Shown: one piece after another, positions 26,496 through 35,062 of the stretch
Layout: every line of letters begins with the position of its first letter
Numbering within the stretch: the first letter of the stretch is position 1
Origin: Pseudomonadota bacterium
Lineage (GTDB): Bacteria > Desulfobacterota > Desulfobulbia > Desulfobulbales > SURF-16
Reading direction: 5' to 3'
DNA length: 38,256 nt
Assembly (NCBI GenBank): GCA_018822545.1
Contig: JAHJKA010000077.1
Coordinates: 1 to 38,256, forward strand
Notes under the pieces: generated by a model
Database searches by the model: none
What the model was told of the DNA's origin: nothing
The model's input: the letters and a program-made list of their open reading frames with translations, nothing else
Translations under genes and position numbers: made by a program

Positions 26496-26534
26496 AAAGC
26501 CCCTACAGCGTTTTCGCTGTAGGGGCTTTTTTCG
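26496..26534 (+). terminator. Rho-independent terminator of tRNA-Phe
   Basis: A 15-bp perfect stem (26496-26510 with 26515-26529, AAAGCCCCTACAGCG/CGCTGTAGGGGCTTT) with a TTTT loop is followed by three more T and CG. It begins 8 bases after the tRNA CCA. The sequence that follows at once looks like a group II intron 5' end. Confidence 0.93.
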
Positions 26535-26536
26535 TT

Positions 26537-26650
26537 GTGCGCCCGGCAGGGCGCACCTACTTGGAGGGGCAAGTCCTCTACAGGGCCGACAGGTGGAAGT
26601 GTTAGGCGAACGGCAGATAAGCGTAGACTTCGAGGTGATCATCATGAGGT
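26537..26650 (+). mobile_element. Truncated group II intron (5' end of domain I only)
   Basis: The segment opens GTGCGCCC-GGCA-GGGCGCAC, a perfect 8-bp hairpin of the kind that starts many bacterial group II introns (GUGCG at the 5' splice site). A GGAGGGGCAAGTCCTCTAC block follows, like the 'gaaagtccc' stem of domain I, and a GGCCGACAGGTGG...GGCGAACGGC stretch. It begins 2-3 bases past the T-run of the tRNA-Phe terminator, the insertion preference known for class C introns. No reverse transcriptase ORF, domain V or 3' end follows, so it is a remnant; the right boundary is a guess. The stretch from there to 26926 holds only a small CCCGTTT/AAACGGG hairpin (26725-26740). Confidence 0.55.
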
Positions 26651-26926
26651 GATTAAAGCTCATTTCTATACAAAATCCCTGGCAATACACCCTGGGTTAC
26701 TTCTCGACAGCTGCCGACCTTTTCCCCGTTTTGAAACGGGCAACCTTTCTGGCCGGTATCGTGCTAGCCTTTCCTTTCTGCCTGGACCCGGTTCCGGCCT
26801 CTTTCACGGACGGGGAGAGGATGGCCGCCGGGATGCATTGGCGATTGCGAAGGAGAAGGCTTTTAAATTAATAAATCAAGGGTGGCCCTCTTTTTTCGCG
26901 GGGACTCTGTGTGCTATCATGTTGTC

Positions 26927-28072
26927 ATGGCCGCTTGCTCCCGCACGTCTCTCACATTACTGCTCACCTCCTTGTTGCTCCTTCTACCCACTGTCTGCTT
27001 GGCCCTCAAGCCCGCAGAGATTCTGGTGGTGGCCAACCGCCGGGCGACCAGCAGCGTCCATTTGGCAACGTATTATATGGAGAAAAGGGGGGTACCCCGA
27101 GAAAACCTTATCAAGCTCTGGACAAGCTATGAGGAGACCTGCAGTCGCGAAGAGTACATCAAGAAAATAGCGCAACCGATTCGTGAATTTCTCGCCCAAG
27201 GCCAGTTCAAGGACAAGATAAAATGTCTTGTCCTGATGTATGGGGTGCCGTTGCGTATTGCCGAATCATTACCGGCCGCGCAACGAAAAGAGCGCAAGGG
27301 CCAGGATACGGTGGCCTCTGTTGACTCCGAAATCGCCCTTCTCCTTGCTCAAGAGTATCCCCTGGAGGGCTGGCGTCCTAACCCTTATTTTCTGGGTTTT
27401 GCCAACAATAAGGAGCATGCTTCCGCCAGGAAAGACGTTTTATTGGTCAGCCGACTTGATGGCCCGAACGATCAGACAGTCACCCGCATTATCGACGACA
27501 GCATTGCCATTGAAAAGGAAGGCCTGCACGGAACTGCCTTTTTCGATGCCCGCTGGCCCAAGCCGCAGAACCGCGAAAAACTCTCCGGTTATGCCTTGTA
27601 CGATGACTCCCTCCACTTTGCCGCCCAGCTGTTAAGCGACAGGGGCATGCCGGTGGTTCTGGATGACAAGAAAGAACTTTTTGCCGTCGACAGCAAGTTG
27701 CCCGCCAGCCTCTACTGCGGTTGGTACAGCCTGGCACACTACGTTGACGCCTTTATCTGGCAACGGGGCGCCATCGGCTACCATATTGCCAGTGGCGAAT
27801 GTGTCACCCTGAAAAGAAAGGAGAACCGCGGCTGGTGCAAGATGATGTTGGAAAACGGCGCGGCCGCCACCATCGGGCCGGTGGCCGAGCCTTATGTTCA
27901 GTCCTTTCCACTGCCGCAATATTTTTTCCCCATTCTTGCAGACGGCAAGCTCTGCCTGGTTGAAGCCTACTTCCTGAGTCTGCCCTTTCTCTCCTGGAAG
28001 ATGGTCCTGGTTGGCGACCCGCTCTATCGGCCCTTCGCCGTGCCTTACCACGGCCCGGCTCCCAGCAACTAA
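26927..28072 (+). CDS. TIGR03790-family exported protein of unknown function
   Basis: The ATG at 26927 gives 381 residues with a clear signal peptide (a polytopic-looking leucine run ending TVCLA, then LKPAEI). A GTG at 26882 would add 15 residues ahead of that signal and is less likely. The body resembles the TIGR03790 family: ILVVANRRATSSVHLATYYMEKRGVP near the mature start, CLVLMYGVPLRI, VSRLDGPN, and a C-terminal GPVAEPYVQSFP...VGDPLYRPF. Family members are periplasmic or exported and lack a known activity; the C-terminal GDPLY motif recalls caspase-like or gingipain-type folds, which is only a suggestion. No clear Shine-Dalgarno is seen. Confidence 0.8.
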   Translation: MAACSRTSLTLLLTSLLLLLPTVCLALKPAEILVVANRRATSSVHLATYYMEKRGVPRENLIKLWTSYEETCSREEYIKKIAQPIREFLAQGQFKDKIKCLVLMYGVPLRIAESLPAAQRKERKGQDTVASVDSEIALLLAQEYPLEGWRPNPYFLGFANNKEHASARKDVLLVSRLDGPNDQTVTRIIDDSIAIEKEGLHGTAFFDARWPKPQNREKLSGYALYDDSLHFAAQLLSDRGMPVVLDDKKELFAVDSKLPASLYCGWYSLAHYVDAFIWQRGAIGYHIASGECVTLKRKENRGWCKMMLENGAAATIGPVAEPYVQSFPLPQYFFPILADGKLCLVEAYFLSLPFLSWKMVLVGDPLYRPFAVPYHGPAPSN

Positions 28073-28328
28073 GCAGCCAATTGCCCGCCGAAGATTTTCG
28101 TGAGGAGATCTGAGGATCAACAAGACAATCACAAGTGCAATCCCCAGCCAAGGGTGAGGGCGTGTGCGACCTGTTCCTTGCAAAAACGCCATCCCCATAA
28201 GAAATCGCGGAGGTGGAATATCATGCCTATCTGTTTAGTGGGTCAGAAGGTGAGTAGGGTGGGAAAATTGAGGAAACGGTAGGCTCTTCAGAGATGAGGC
28301 CCAATATTTTCACGAAGTACCACAGCAG

Positions 28329-28352
28329 AAAGGCATATTTAAGGCCTTTTTT
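28329..28352 (+). terminator. Possible terminator in the gap before gspB
   Basis: AAAGGC/GCCTTT (28329-28334 with 28344-28349) with a 9-base AT loop is followed by TTT. It could end plus-strand transcripts from the TIGR03790 gene, though it is 250 bases past that stop. The rest of the 380-base gap (28073-28452) holds no convincing gene. Confidence 0.4.
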
Positions 28353-28452
28353 CGTTGGTTCTCTTTGTTGAATTCCTGCTTAGTTGGAATATTTGCCCGG
28401 GGCTGAAACGAATTTCCCTAAAAAAAGTCTGATCTACGCCCACCTGTTTTCT

Positions 28453-29349
28453 TTAAAATACAGACACATAAAAGAGATATTTTTGGTAGCTGAAAATAAC
28501 TCCATCAGTAGTAATTTCAGCGACTTTTAGATCGGGGGCAAGGACATAACCTTCCCGCATTATTTTGCCGTTGATACTGGCAAAGCGAGAGGCCGGTTTA
28601 TCTTTGTAAAAAAGGTGCGCATCAATGTGAATCTCCGGCAGTTGCTGCCGTATGATCTCGGGAAGTTGATAAATGTGGAGGGGGTTTCGTGCTAAGCTCG
28701 CATTTGGGACAAAAATGGTGGAATCTGCTGGTGTGGCATGTTGGGTTTGCAGGGACTGATCGAGGTCGCTGTTTTCGGAATAATCTTCAGCAGGAGTCGT
28801 TGCGTCTGCAGATTCACGTTCGGTGGTAAGATTAAACTCTTCCTGGGGAGCAATGTTGCTCGCCACTTCCGGTGCGATCTCGTGGGCAGCCCCCCCTGCA
28901 TAGGCATTTTCTTCTGGTTCCGGCTCAGCTTTTCCAGGCGTTTCTCCCTGCCTAAGGGCTGTGTCACCCTCTTGCCTGTGGACCACGATGTCGTTCCCCA
29001 CTGGAGCGACAAGGGCGGCAGGGAGGGGGAGGAGTTCCTGGCGGCCAGGTGAGAGTCTCGGCGTTGATTGCGGAGCGATATTGGTCTGTTTTTCCTGAGT
29101 CGGCGCTGCTTGAGTGCGATCAGCGTTATGGCTGACGGCCTGGGTCTCTGAGATGGACGGATCTTGGCGGAGCATAAAAAAGAGGATAAAAATCACATTC
29201 AGTAGCACCATTGCCGCCAGCGGCAGGGGCCACCAGGCTTTTTTTGTCTTTTCCGGAGGAAGTTCTATCTGAACAGTGTTGAGATCAGGAACATGCTCCT
29301 GCTGCCTCTGTTTATCTGACTTTTTAAGGGCATCGAGAATATAGGACAT
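28453..29349 (-). CDS. gspB: General secretion pathway protein B
   Basis: The 298-residue protein starts MSYILDALKKSDKQRQ, the conserved GspB/ExeB opening. A single membrane helix follows (about 48-66), then a long low-complexity periplasmic stretch rich in Gln, Glu and Ala (about 70-215). The C-terminal GspB domain has IYQLPEIIRQQLPEIHIDAHLF and a REGYVLAPDLKVAEIT end. With GspA it forms the inner-membrane complex that opens peptidoglycan for the type II secretin. Its ATG lies one base after the gspA stop. No other gsp genes are in the window. Confidence 0.9.
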   Translation of the reverse strand: MSYILDALKKSDKQRQQEHVPDLNTVQIELPPEKTKKAWWPLPLAAMVLLNVIFILFFMLRQDPSISETQAVSHNADRTQAAPTQEKQTNIAPQSTPRLSPGRQELLPLPAALVAPVGNDIVVHRQEGDTALRQGETPGKAEPEPEENAYAGGAAHEIAPEVASNIAPQEEFNLTTERESADATTPAEDYSENSDLDQSLQTQHATPADSTIFVPNASLARNPLHIYQLPEIIRQQLPEIHIDAHLFYKDKPASRFASINGKIMREGYVLAPDLKVAEITTDGVIFSYQKYLFYVSVF

Positions 29350-29350
29350 G

Positions 29351-31075
29351 CTAATTACCCCTATCCATCGGCATTAATTTTGGCACGTTGCTGCTATATG
29401 CCGAATTAAGATGGATGATTGTTTGAGGGCCAACGATGCCGTCCGGGACCAGGTCTCTGTCAAACTGGAACTGTTTTACCTGGCTGACCAGAGCGTTATC
29501 ATACAGTACGGGAGTCTTTAAACTGGCTGGACGTTCCTGGATGATGGCCAGTTTTTTATCGAGCCAATCCACATTGGCGGCCTGATTTTCTGGCGCAATG
29601 GCAGTTGAATAGCCCGCTGGTTTCTCCCACAACAGTGAATATTCGCCATTCCAGGATTTCTTGAAATCGTCGATGGAGACACGTTTGCGCTTAGAACCAA
29701 TGACCAGCTCAGCGGTCTGATCTTGGTACGAGATAAAGGCGGCATAAAAGCGTTTGTCATTCTCGTCATACAAGCTTAAGACCGCGGGTCTATTGAGAGC
29801 AAGCAGGCTGCCAAAACTGCCTTGCTGATTGAGGTAGCCTAAGTTATGTGCTTCCGCAATGACATAGGCAGAGGCAATATCCACCGGAACATCAGCGATG
29901 CCCCAACTGTCGAAAAGCGCCTGGTAGGCCCTCACCAAGCTGGCAGCAAGGGGTTCACCCTCCGGCCACTCCAGTGCAGAAACCGCCAAAGACGCTGAGT
30001 TGATAGCGGTGGTAGTGATGTTTTCATCCATGGCCTCATTGTAGTCAGTGCTCTGGTGCTGAACCAATTGAGGCAGTGGGTTTTCCATACCCTGCGGCGA
30101 AGATGTCAGTGTTTCCTGTTCCACGTGCTCCACTGGGTTCTGCATAAATAAAGCGGCTGGTATTTGGTTAAGATAGGCTGCAGCCATTACAGAACCACTC
30201 AAGAGAAGAAGAAGACCTGTGATGAGCAGGCCGGATTTTTTTATTTCATGCGGTGGCAGGTCAACACGTTCCCCGAAAACTTCTCGGGCGGCCTTTTTAA
30301 TGGTTGCAATGGTCACCGTGTCCTGATCCTGCACGTACGTGCCCAGGAGGGATCTGTCACAGATAATATTTATCAGGCGTGGGGTCCCGTTACTTAATTT
30401 AAAGAGGGTTTTTATGGTTGACTCAGGAAAGATTCTGTTTCGCCCACCGGCTCTTGCTAAGCGATGCGCAACATAGGAGCCCACTTCCTTTTCGGAGAGA
30501 GGGGTAAGATGATATCTGGCGGTGATTCGTTGGGCGAGTTGGCGTAACTCCGGCTGCTGCAGCATCTTTGCAAGTTCTGGTTGGCCCAGTAAAATGATCT
30601 GCAGCAGTTTTTGGGTATTTGTTTCCAGGTTGGTGAGCAGCCGGATTTGCTCCAAAACATCGGTGCTGAGATTTTGGGCTTCATCGATAATGAGTACCGC
30701 CTTCCTGCCGTTTGCATGGGAATGCAGCAAAAAGGAGTTTATGTGATCAACATAAAATTTGATACTGTGCTGGTTTTCCTGATGGTGGATGCCAAACTCA
30801 TCGCAGATTGTGGAAAGCAATTCTTCAACGGTTAATTTGGGATTGAAAATAAAGGCTATGTCCGTATTCTCGGGGACTTGCTCGAGAAGACAGCGGCAGA
30901 TCGTTGTTTTTCCTGTGCCAACTTCACCGGTGAGCATCACAAAGCCGCCATCGACCCTCATGCCATAGAAAAGATGTGCCAAGGCCTCCTTGTGCCGTTC
31001 GCTCATATAGAGGATATGCGGGTCTGGTGCAATGGAGAAAGGCGCTACTGTAAAACCAAAATGTTCTTTATACAT
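29351..31075 (-). CDS. gspA: General secretion pathway protein A (AAA ATPase with peptidoglycan-binding domain)
   Basis: The 574-residue protein begins MYKEHFGF. Its AAA domain has Walker A GEVGTGKTT at 50-58 and Walker B VLIIDEAQNL near 126-135. One membrane helix follows near residues 280-300. The periplasmic part ends in a peptidoglycan-binding motif (VKQFQFDRDLVPDGIVGPQTIIHLN). The stretch at about 365-500 between them resembles the region found in ExeA/GspA proteins. It uses ATP to remodel the wall for secretin assembly together with GspB. It has a good promoter and is divergent from the dikinase-like operon. Confidence 0.93.
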   Translation of the reverse strand: MYKEHFGFTVAPFSIAPDPHILYMSERHKEALAHLFYGMRVDGGFVMLTGEVGTGKTTICRCLLEQVPENTDIAFIFNPKLTVEELLSTICDEFGIHHQENQHSIKFYVDHINSFLLHSHANGRKAVLIIDEAQNLSTDVLEQIRLLTNLETNTQKLLQIILLGQPELAKMLQQPELRQLAQRITARYHLTPLSEKEVGSYVAHRLARAGGRNRIFPESTIKTLFKLSNGTPRLINIICDRSLLGTYVQDQDTVTIATIKKAAREVFGERVDLPPHEIKKSGLLITGLLLLLSGSVMAAAYLNQIPAALFMQNPVEHVEQETLTSSPQGMENPLPQLVQHQSTDYNEAMDENITTTAINSASLAVSALEWPEGEPLAASLVRAYQALFDSWGIADVPVDIASAYVIAEAHNLGYLNQQGSFGSLLALNRPAVLSLYDENDKRFYAAFISYQDQTAELVIGSKRKRVSIDDFKKSWNGEYSLLWEKPAGYSTAIAPENQAANVDWLDKKLAIIQERPASLKTPVLYDNALVSQVKQFQFDRDLVPDGIVGPQTIIHLNSAYSSNVPKLMPMDRGN

Positions 31076-31141
31076 AGGGCGGAATCAATAAAAAAAGAGC
31101 TTTTATAAAAGGTAACGGTGCATCCAGGAAATATGGGTCAC

Positions 31142-31171
31142 ATTTTACTACATTAGTGAATACCACGTCAA
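31142..31171 (-). promoter_or_regulatory. Promoter for gspA-gspB
   Basis: On the minus strand TTGACG (31166-31171) and TAAAAT (31142-31147) are 18 bases apart, each five of six matches. The implied leader is about 60 bases. It faces away from the promoter at 31302-31331. Confidence 0.65.
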
Positions 31172-31301
31172 AAAACACTCTTTATCATAAGCGACAAGTA
31201 AGCAGCGATAAACCGGTGTTCAATCCTACTCATTACTGAGTGTGATATACTCATAATTTTCTGCGTCGCCCTCGCCAAAGGGCTTTTAAATGCAGAGCTG
31301 G

Positions 31302-31331
31302 TTGACTCAAGGAACGCATACCCCTTATCAT
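31302..31331 (+). promoter_or_regulatory. Promoter for the dikinase-phosphatase-kinase operon
   Basis: TTGACT (31302-31307) and TATCAT (31326-31331) are 18 bases apart, each with five of six matches. This implies a leader of about 85 bases before the TTG start at 31424. The sequence between the two divergent promoters includes a TATACT at about 31250 inside an ACTC-rich imperfect repeat, possibly an operator. Confidence 0.55.
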
Positions 31332-31423
31332 GGCTATGATTCATTATTGTCTAAGACGATGGGCGAGGGCTTCAGGCCCAGCAAGGCAAGGACGAACCAC
31401 TTCCTGTGGGCTGGAGGCGAGGC

Positions 31424-33979
31424 TTGGCTCTCGAACTTTTTAAGCATTGGACGACAAAACTTTTCTCTCCGGGGACATTCTTGAGGGAGAACTACGCCTC
31501 GTTCAAGGAACTCCTTGAATACGACAGGCGCTGCCATGAGCTGATCGCCGAGCTTGAGGACATTTATTACAACGAAAAAAAGGTTGATATTAAGCGGATC
31601 GAAAGGCGTTATGCCGAGCTGTCCACCGCCGTTGCAACCATTATTAAATGTCTGACCCATATGGCGCCGGCTACCTACGACAATCTGCGCGATTATTTCC
31701 AGAAAATTGATGCCTATGTCCACTATATTCTCACACCGCCCAAACGGGAAATTTCCTTACCGTTTACAATCCAGCTCACAGCCATAGACATCGACGACCG
31801 GCAGATGACAGGGGATAAGGCCTTTAATCTGGCCATGCTCCGCAATAATCTCGACCTGCCGGTGCCGGATGGCTTTGTAATTTCCATAGGAGCATTTCAG
31901 GCCTTTCTTGAACACAATAATCTTCAGGTCATCATTGATGAAGGCTTGGCCCGACTCGACATAACCTGCCCCGAATCGCTGCAGCAATTTTCAGATAAAA
32001 TCACTGGCCTTATAACTGACGCCACAATTCCGCAGGCCATGTCCAAAAGCATGACAACCTCTTATACCGCCCTGCAAAAAAAACATGGCAAGGCTGTCCA
32101 GGTCGCCATGCGCAGCAGTGCGTGCCTTGAGGACAGTGAGACCTCTTTTGCCGGACAATACGAGACCGAACTCCATGTGGGCCGCGCCTCTCTGGTTGCT
32201 GCCTATAAAAGGGTGGTGGCCAGCAAATATTCACCCCGCGCCCTCTATTACCGTATCAATCACGGCATCTCCGACCTCGACACCCCCATGGCTGTCCTGG
32301 TCATTGTCATGGTGGATGCCATGGCAAGCGGTGTCATCTATACGGCGAATCCGGCCGATGCCTCGGCCCAGATCATGTCAATCCATTCCCTCTGGGGGCT
32401 TGGTGAGCTGCTGGTGGGAGGTGAGATATCCCCGGATACTGTGGTCCTTGGCCGGGAGCCTTCTCCCCATATTATCGAGCGACGGTTGGGTGACAAATTT
32501 AAGGAGATGACGGCAGAACCTCATGGTGCCGTGCATATTAGCGATGTTGATGAGAAGCGCCGCCAGATGATGTCCCTTGGTGATAGTGAGGCCTTGGAGC
32601 TTGCGCGCATTGCCCTTGAGATTGAAAGCCTTTACGGTGAGCCGCAGGATATTGAGTGGTGCCAAGGCAAAGATAAAGCCCTCTCTATTCTGCAGGCACG
32701 ACCTCTCAAATGTGAGGCCGCGCAGAGCCCTCAGGATTTGCACACAGAGCTGGAAATAAAAGTTCCTATTGTATTCCAGGGTGGGGAGTGCGCCTCATCC
32801 GGTTTGGCCAGCGGGCGCCTCTTTTTCCTGGAAAATGACCAGCAGCTGCAAGACGTCCCGGCTGGTTCGATCCTTGTGACCCAGAGCACCTTGCCGGGCT
32901 ATGTGAAGGTGATGGACAGGCTTGAGGGCATTATCACTGAACGGGGCAGTGTTGCTGGTCATTTTGCCTCCGTGGCCAGGGAATTTGGATTGCCTGCCCT
33001 TGTCAATGTCGGCAGGGCGATCCAGCAGCTGCACCACGGCATGGAGGTGACGATCAGCGCTCATAAAAAAATCATTTACCAGGGGCTGAGCTCCCTGCCG
33101 CCTCGTCAGAACCCAGCGCGCAAGGATACGACCCCTTTTCAGCGAAAGCTGCATTACCTCCTGGGTTTTGTTTCGCCCTTGACCCTTATTGACACCGCGG
33201 CCCTGAACTTCTGCCCGGAGGGCTGCCGCTCCCTTCACGACATCATTCGCTTTTGCCATGAAAAAGGCATGCAGGAGATGTTTGCCACCGGCGATCGGTG
33301 GGGAACACGGGTTCATGGCGCGAAAAAGATCATTTCCGCGGTGCCGATGACGGTGTATGTCCTGGATGTGGGCAAAGGTCTGGTGGATGCGGCGCGCAAC
33401 ATGGAGGAGATATCACTTTCTGAAATTCACTGCCTGGCAATGCATGCGGTTTGGGCTGGCCTGTGTCATCCCGGCATCGACTGGAGTAAGCAGTCCCATT
33501 TTGACTGGAAGAGTTTTGATAAAGTGGCCTTGGCCGGGGGGATTGCTGGCAAAGGCGGCGATGCCTTTGCCAGCTATGCCATCATCTCCCATGATTATCT
33601 CAACCTCAACATGCGCTTTGGCTACCACTTTACGGTGCTGGATACTCTCTGCGGCTCGGAGGCCAATGATAATTACATCATCCTGCGTTTTGCCGGGGGC
33701 GGCGGCAACTTCAGCGGCAGGGCCCTGCGGGTGGAATTTCTGGCCAAAGCCCTTGCCCGCCTAGGTTTCAGCGTCGAGAGCAAGGGTGATCTCATTGATG
33801 CCCGCCTCAGCCATCAGGACCACGATTTGATCAAGGATAAACTCAACATGGTCGGTCGCTTGCTCGGTGTTACCCGTCTGCTGGATATGACCCTTAGTAA
33901 TGAAGAAATGGTGGAGGAGTATCTCGCTGATTTTTTTGCCGAAAACTACGATTTTGCCCCTCAAAAAAATATGTCATGA
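31424..33979 (+). CDS. PEP-synthase-like dikinase (ATP-grasp plus phosphohistidine domain) with unfamiliar C-terminal domain
   Basis: I place the start at TTG 31424, with GGAGG six bases upstream; GTG 31406 lacks such a site. The 851-residue protein has an N-terminal helical extension (1-125). A complete PPDK/PpsA ATP-binding region follows (about 125-435: MTGDKAFNLAML, VAMRSSACLEDSETSFAGQ, MVDAMASGVIYTANP, WGLGEL, PQDIEWCQ, ILQARPL). Next is the swivelling phosphohistidine domain with catalytic His513 (GSVAGHFASVAREFGLPAL). No PEP/pyruvate TIM barrel follows. Residues 570-851 form another domain with NFCPEGCRSLHDIIRFCHEKGMQEMF and FAGGGGNFSGRALR. The acceptor of the phosphate is therefore unknown. 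It heads an operon with a phosphatase and a histidine kinase. Confidence 0.87.
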   Translation: MALELFKHWTTKLFSPGTFLRENYASFKELLEYDRRCHELIAELEDIYYNEKKVDIKRIERRYAELSTAVATIIKCLTHMAPATYDNLRDYFQKIDAYVHYILTPPKREISLPFTIQLTAIDIDDRQMTGDKAFNLAMLRNNLDLPVPDGFVISIGAFQAFLEHNNLQVIIDEGLARLDITCPESLQQFSDKITGLITDATIPQAMSKSMTTSYTALQKKHGKAVQVAMRSSACLEDSETSFAGQYETELHVGRASLVAAYKRVVASKYSPRALYYRINHGISDLDTPMAVLVIVMVDAMASGVIYTANPADASAQIMSIHSLWGLGELLVGGEISPDTVVLGREPSPHIIERRLGDKFKEMTAEPHGAVHISDVDEKRRQMMSLGDSEALELARIALEIESLYGEPQDIEWCQGKDKALSILQARPLKCEAAQSPQDLHTELEIKVPIVFQGGECASSGLASGRLFFLENDQQLQDVPAGSILVTQSTLPGYVKVMDRLEGIITERGSVAGHFASVAREFGLPALVNVGRAIQQLHHGMEVTISAHKKIIYQGLSSLPPRQNPARKDTTPFQRKLHYLLGFVSPLTLIDTAALNFCPEGCRSLHDIIRFCHEKGMQEMFATGDRWGTRVHGAKKIISAVPMTVYVLDVGKGLVDAARNMEEISLSEIHCLAMHAVWAGLCHPGIDWSKQSHFDWKSFDKVALAGGIAGKGGDAFASYAIISHDYLNLNMRFGYHFTVLDTLCGSEANDNYIILRFAGGGGNFSGRALRVEFLAKALARLGFSVESKGDLIDARLSHQDHDLIKDKLNMVGRLLGVTRLLDMTLSNEEMVEEYLADFFAENYDFAPQKNMS

Positions 33980-33994
33980 ACCAAGGATTCATCT

Positions 33995-35050
33995 ATGTCC
34001 TATGAACTTACCTGGATAACACCATCACTGGCAGTGGGCTATGCCCCCATGTCCTATGCCGAGCTCGAGGCCATTGAGAAACAAGGCATCGACGCCATTG
34101 TTAATCTCTGCGGAGAATTTTGTGATCTGCATGAAATTGAAGAAAAATCAGGGTTTGAGGTCTATTTCCTACCCATCCCCGATGAAAATGCCCCGGATAT
34201 GGCCGAGATGGAAAAGGCCCTTGAGTGGCTGGACGAGTCCCTGTATCTTGGCAAAAAGGTCCTTGTTCACTGTCGGCATGGTATTGGTCGGACCGGTACC
34301 TTTGTCTCCGCCTATCTCATTCGCCGAGGCCTGGGGCTGAAGGTGGCTGAAAAGACTATGAAGGGTACCCGGGCCAACCCAACCAACTACGCGCAATGGA
34401 GCCTGTTACGGAAATACGGCAAAAAGAGTGGCAAACTCACCATCAGAGAGCCCTCCCTGGAGAGTAAAAACACGGTGGATCTGGCTGATTTTTTTGCCGA
34501 GTACGAGGCCCTGGTCAAGGATGTGGAAAACACTCTGGACGGGTTGGGAGAGGCAGACAGGACAGAGGGCATATGCGGCCTGGAGAGCGATAATTGCTGT
34601 CGTCAGCACTTTTCCATGAAGCTCATTGAGGCCCTCTATCTTTTCAATAAGATGAATACGACTTTTCCTAGCAGTAAACGCCAGGCCACCATTGAAAGGG
34701 CGGCGGAGGTCTTTCAGGAAATCAGAGTTCTGGTGCGCGATGCCGCGCCAACCGCAACTGAGATTGAGATGAATGACATTTACCGGCTTGGCAACATTGT
34801 CTGCCCCTTGAGCGTCGAGGGCAAATGCAGCCTGTATGCGTATCGGCCCATTCGTTGCCGCAGCCATGGGGTGGTGGAACATGCCCTTGATTCTGCGTTA
34901 CATGAGGACATTCTTTCCAATATCTCGCGCAATGTTTTTTTCGCCCTTTCCAATGTTTTCCCGGGCGAGGACGAGCTGCTGTTTAGCTGTCCGGACATCA
35001 TTTCGGGCCGTTTTACCCAGGTCTATTTTCATTATCTTTCTTCCCGGTAA
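33995..35050 (+). CDS. Dual-specificity/tyrosine phosphatase fused to a YkgJ-like cysteine cluster
   Basis: The 351-residue protein begins with a cysteine-phosphatase domain (1-145): a possible general acid in IPDENAPD (D63) and the P-loop VHCRHGIGRTG with nucleophile C93 and R99. From about 190 a second domain has six cysteines in YkgJ order (C194, C201, C202, then C270, C278, C288 in VCPLSVEGKCSLY...RPIRCRSHG), a likely metal or iron-sulfur site. AAGGA lies seven bases before the ATG, 15 bases after the dikinase-like stop. The phosphatase could reverse a phosphorylation made by the upstream enzyme, with the metal cluster as a redox or metal switch; both ideas are inference. Confidence 0.87.
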   Translation: MSYELTWITPSLAVGYAPMSYAELEAIEKQGIDAIVNLCGEFCDLHEIEEKSGFEVYFLPIPDENAPDMAEMEKALEWLDESLYLGKKVLVHCRHGIGRTGTFVSAYLIRRGLGLKVAEKTMKGTRANPTNYAQWSLLRKYGKKSGKLTIREPSLESKNTVDLADFFAEYEALVKDVENTLDGLGEADRTEGICGLESDNCCRQHFSMKLIEALYLFNKMNTTFPSSKRQATIERAAEVFQEIRVLVRDAAPTATEIEMNDIYRLGNIVCPLSVEGKCSLYAYRPIRCRSHGVVEHALDSALHEDILSNISRNVFFALSNVFPGEDELLFSCPDIISGRFTQVYFHYLSSR

Positions 35051-35062
35051 ATCGACACGCTG

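Noticed and set aside
26535..27170. A 211-codon plus-strand frame running from the tRNA-Phe terminator into the exported protein gene
   Set aside because: It covers the intron-like RNA segment and then overlaps the TIGR03790 coding region in another frame; its translation is Arg/Gly-rich with no recognisable motif.
28100..28282. A 60-codon plus-strand frame in the gap before gspB
   Set aside because: Basic, low-similarity translation with no good ribosome site and no family features.
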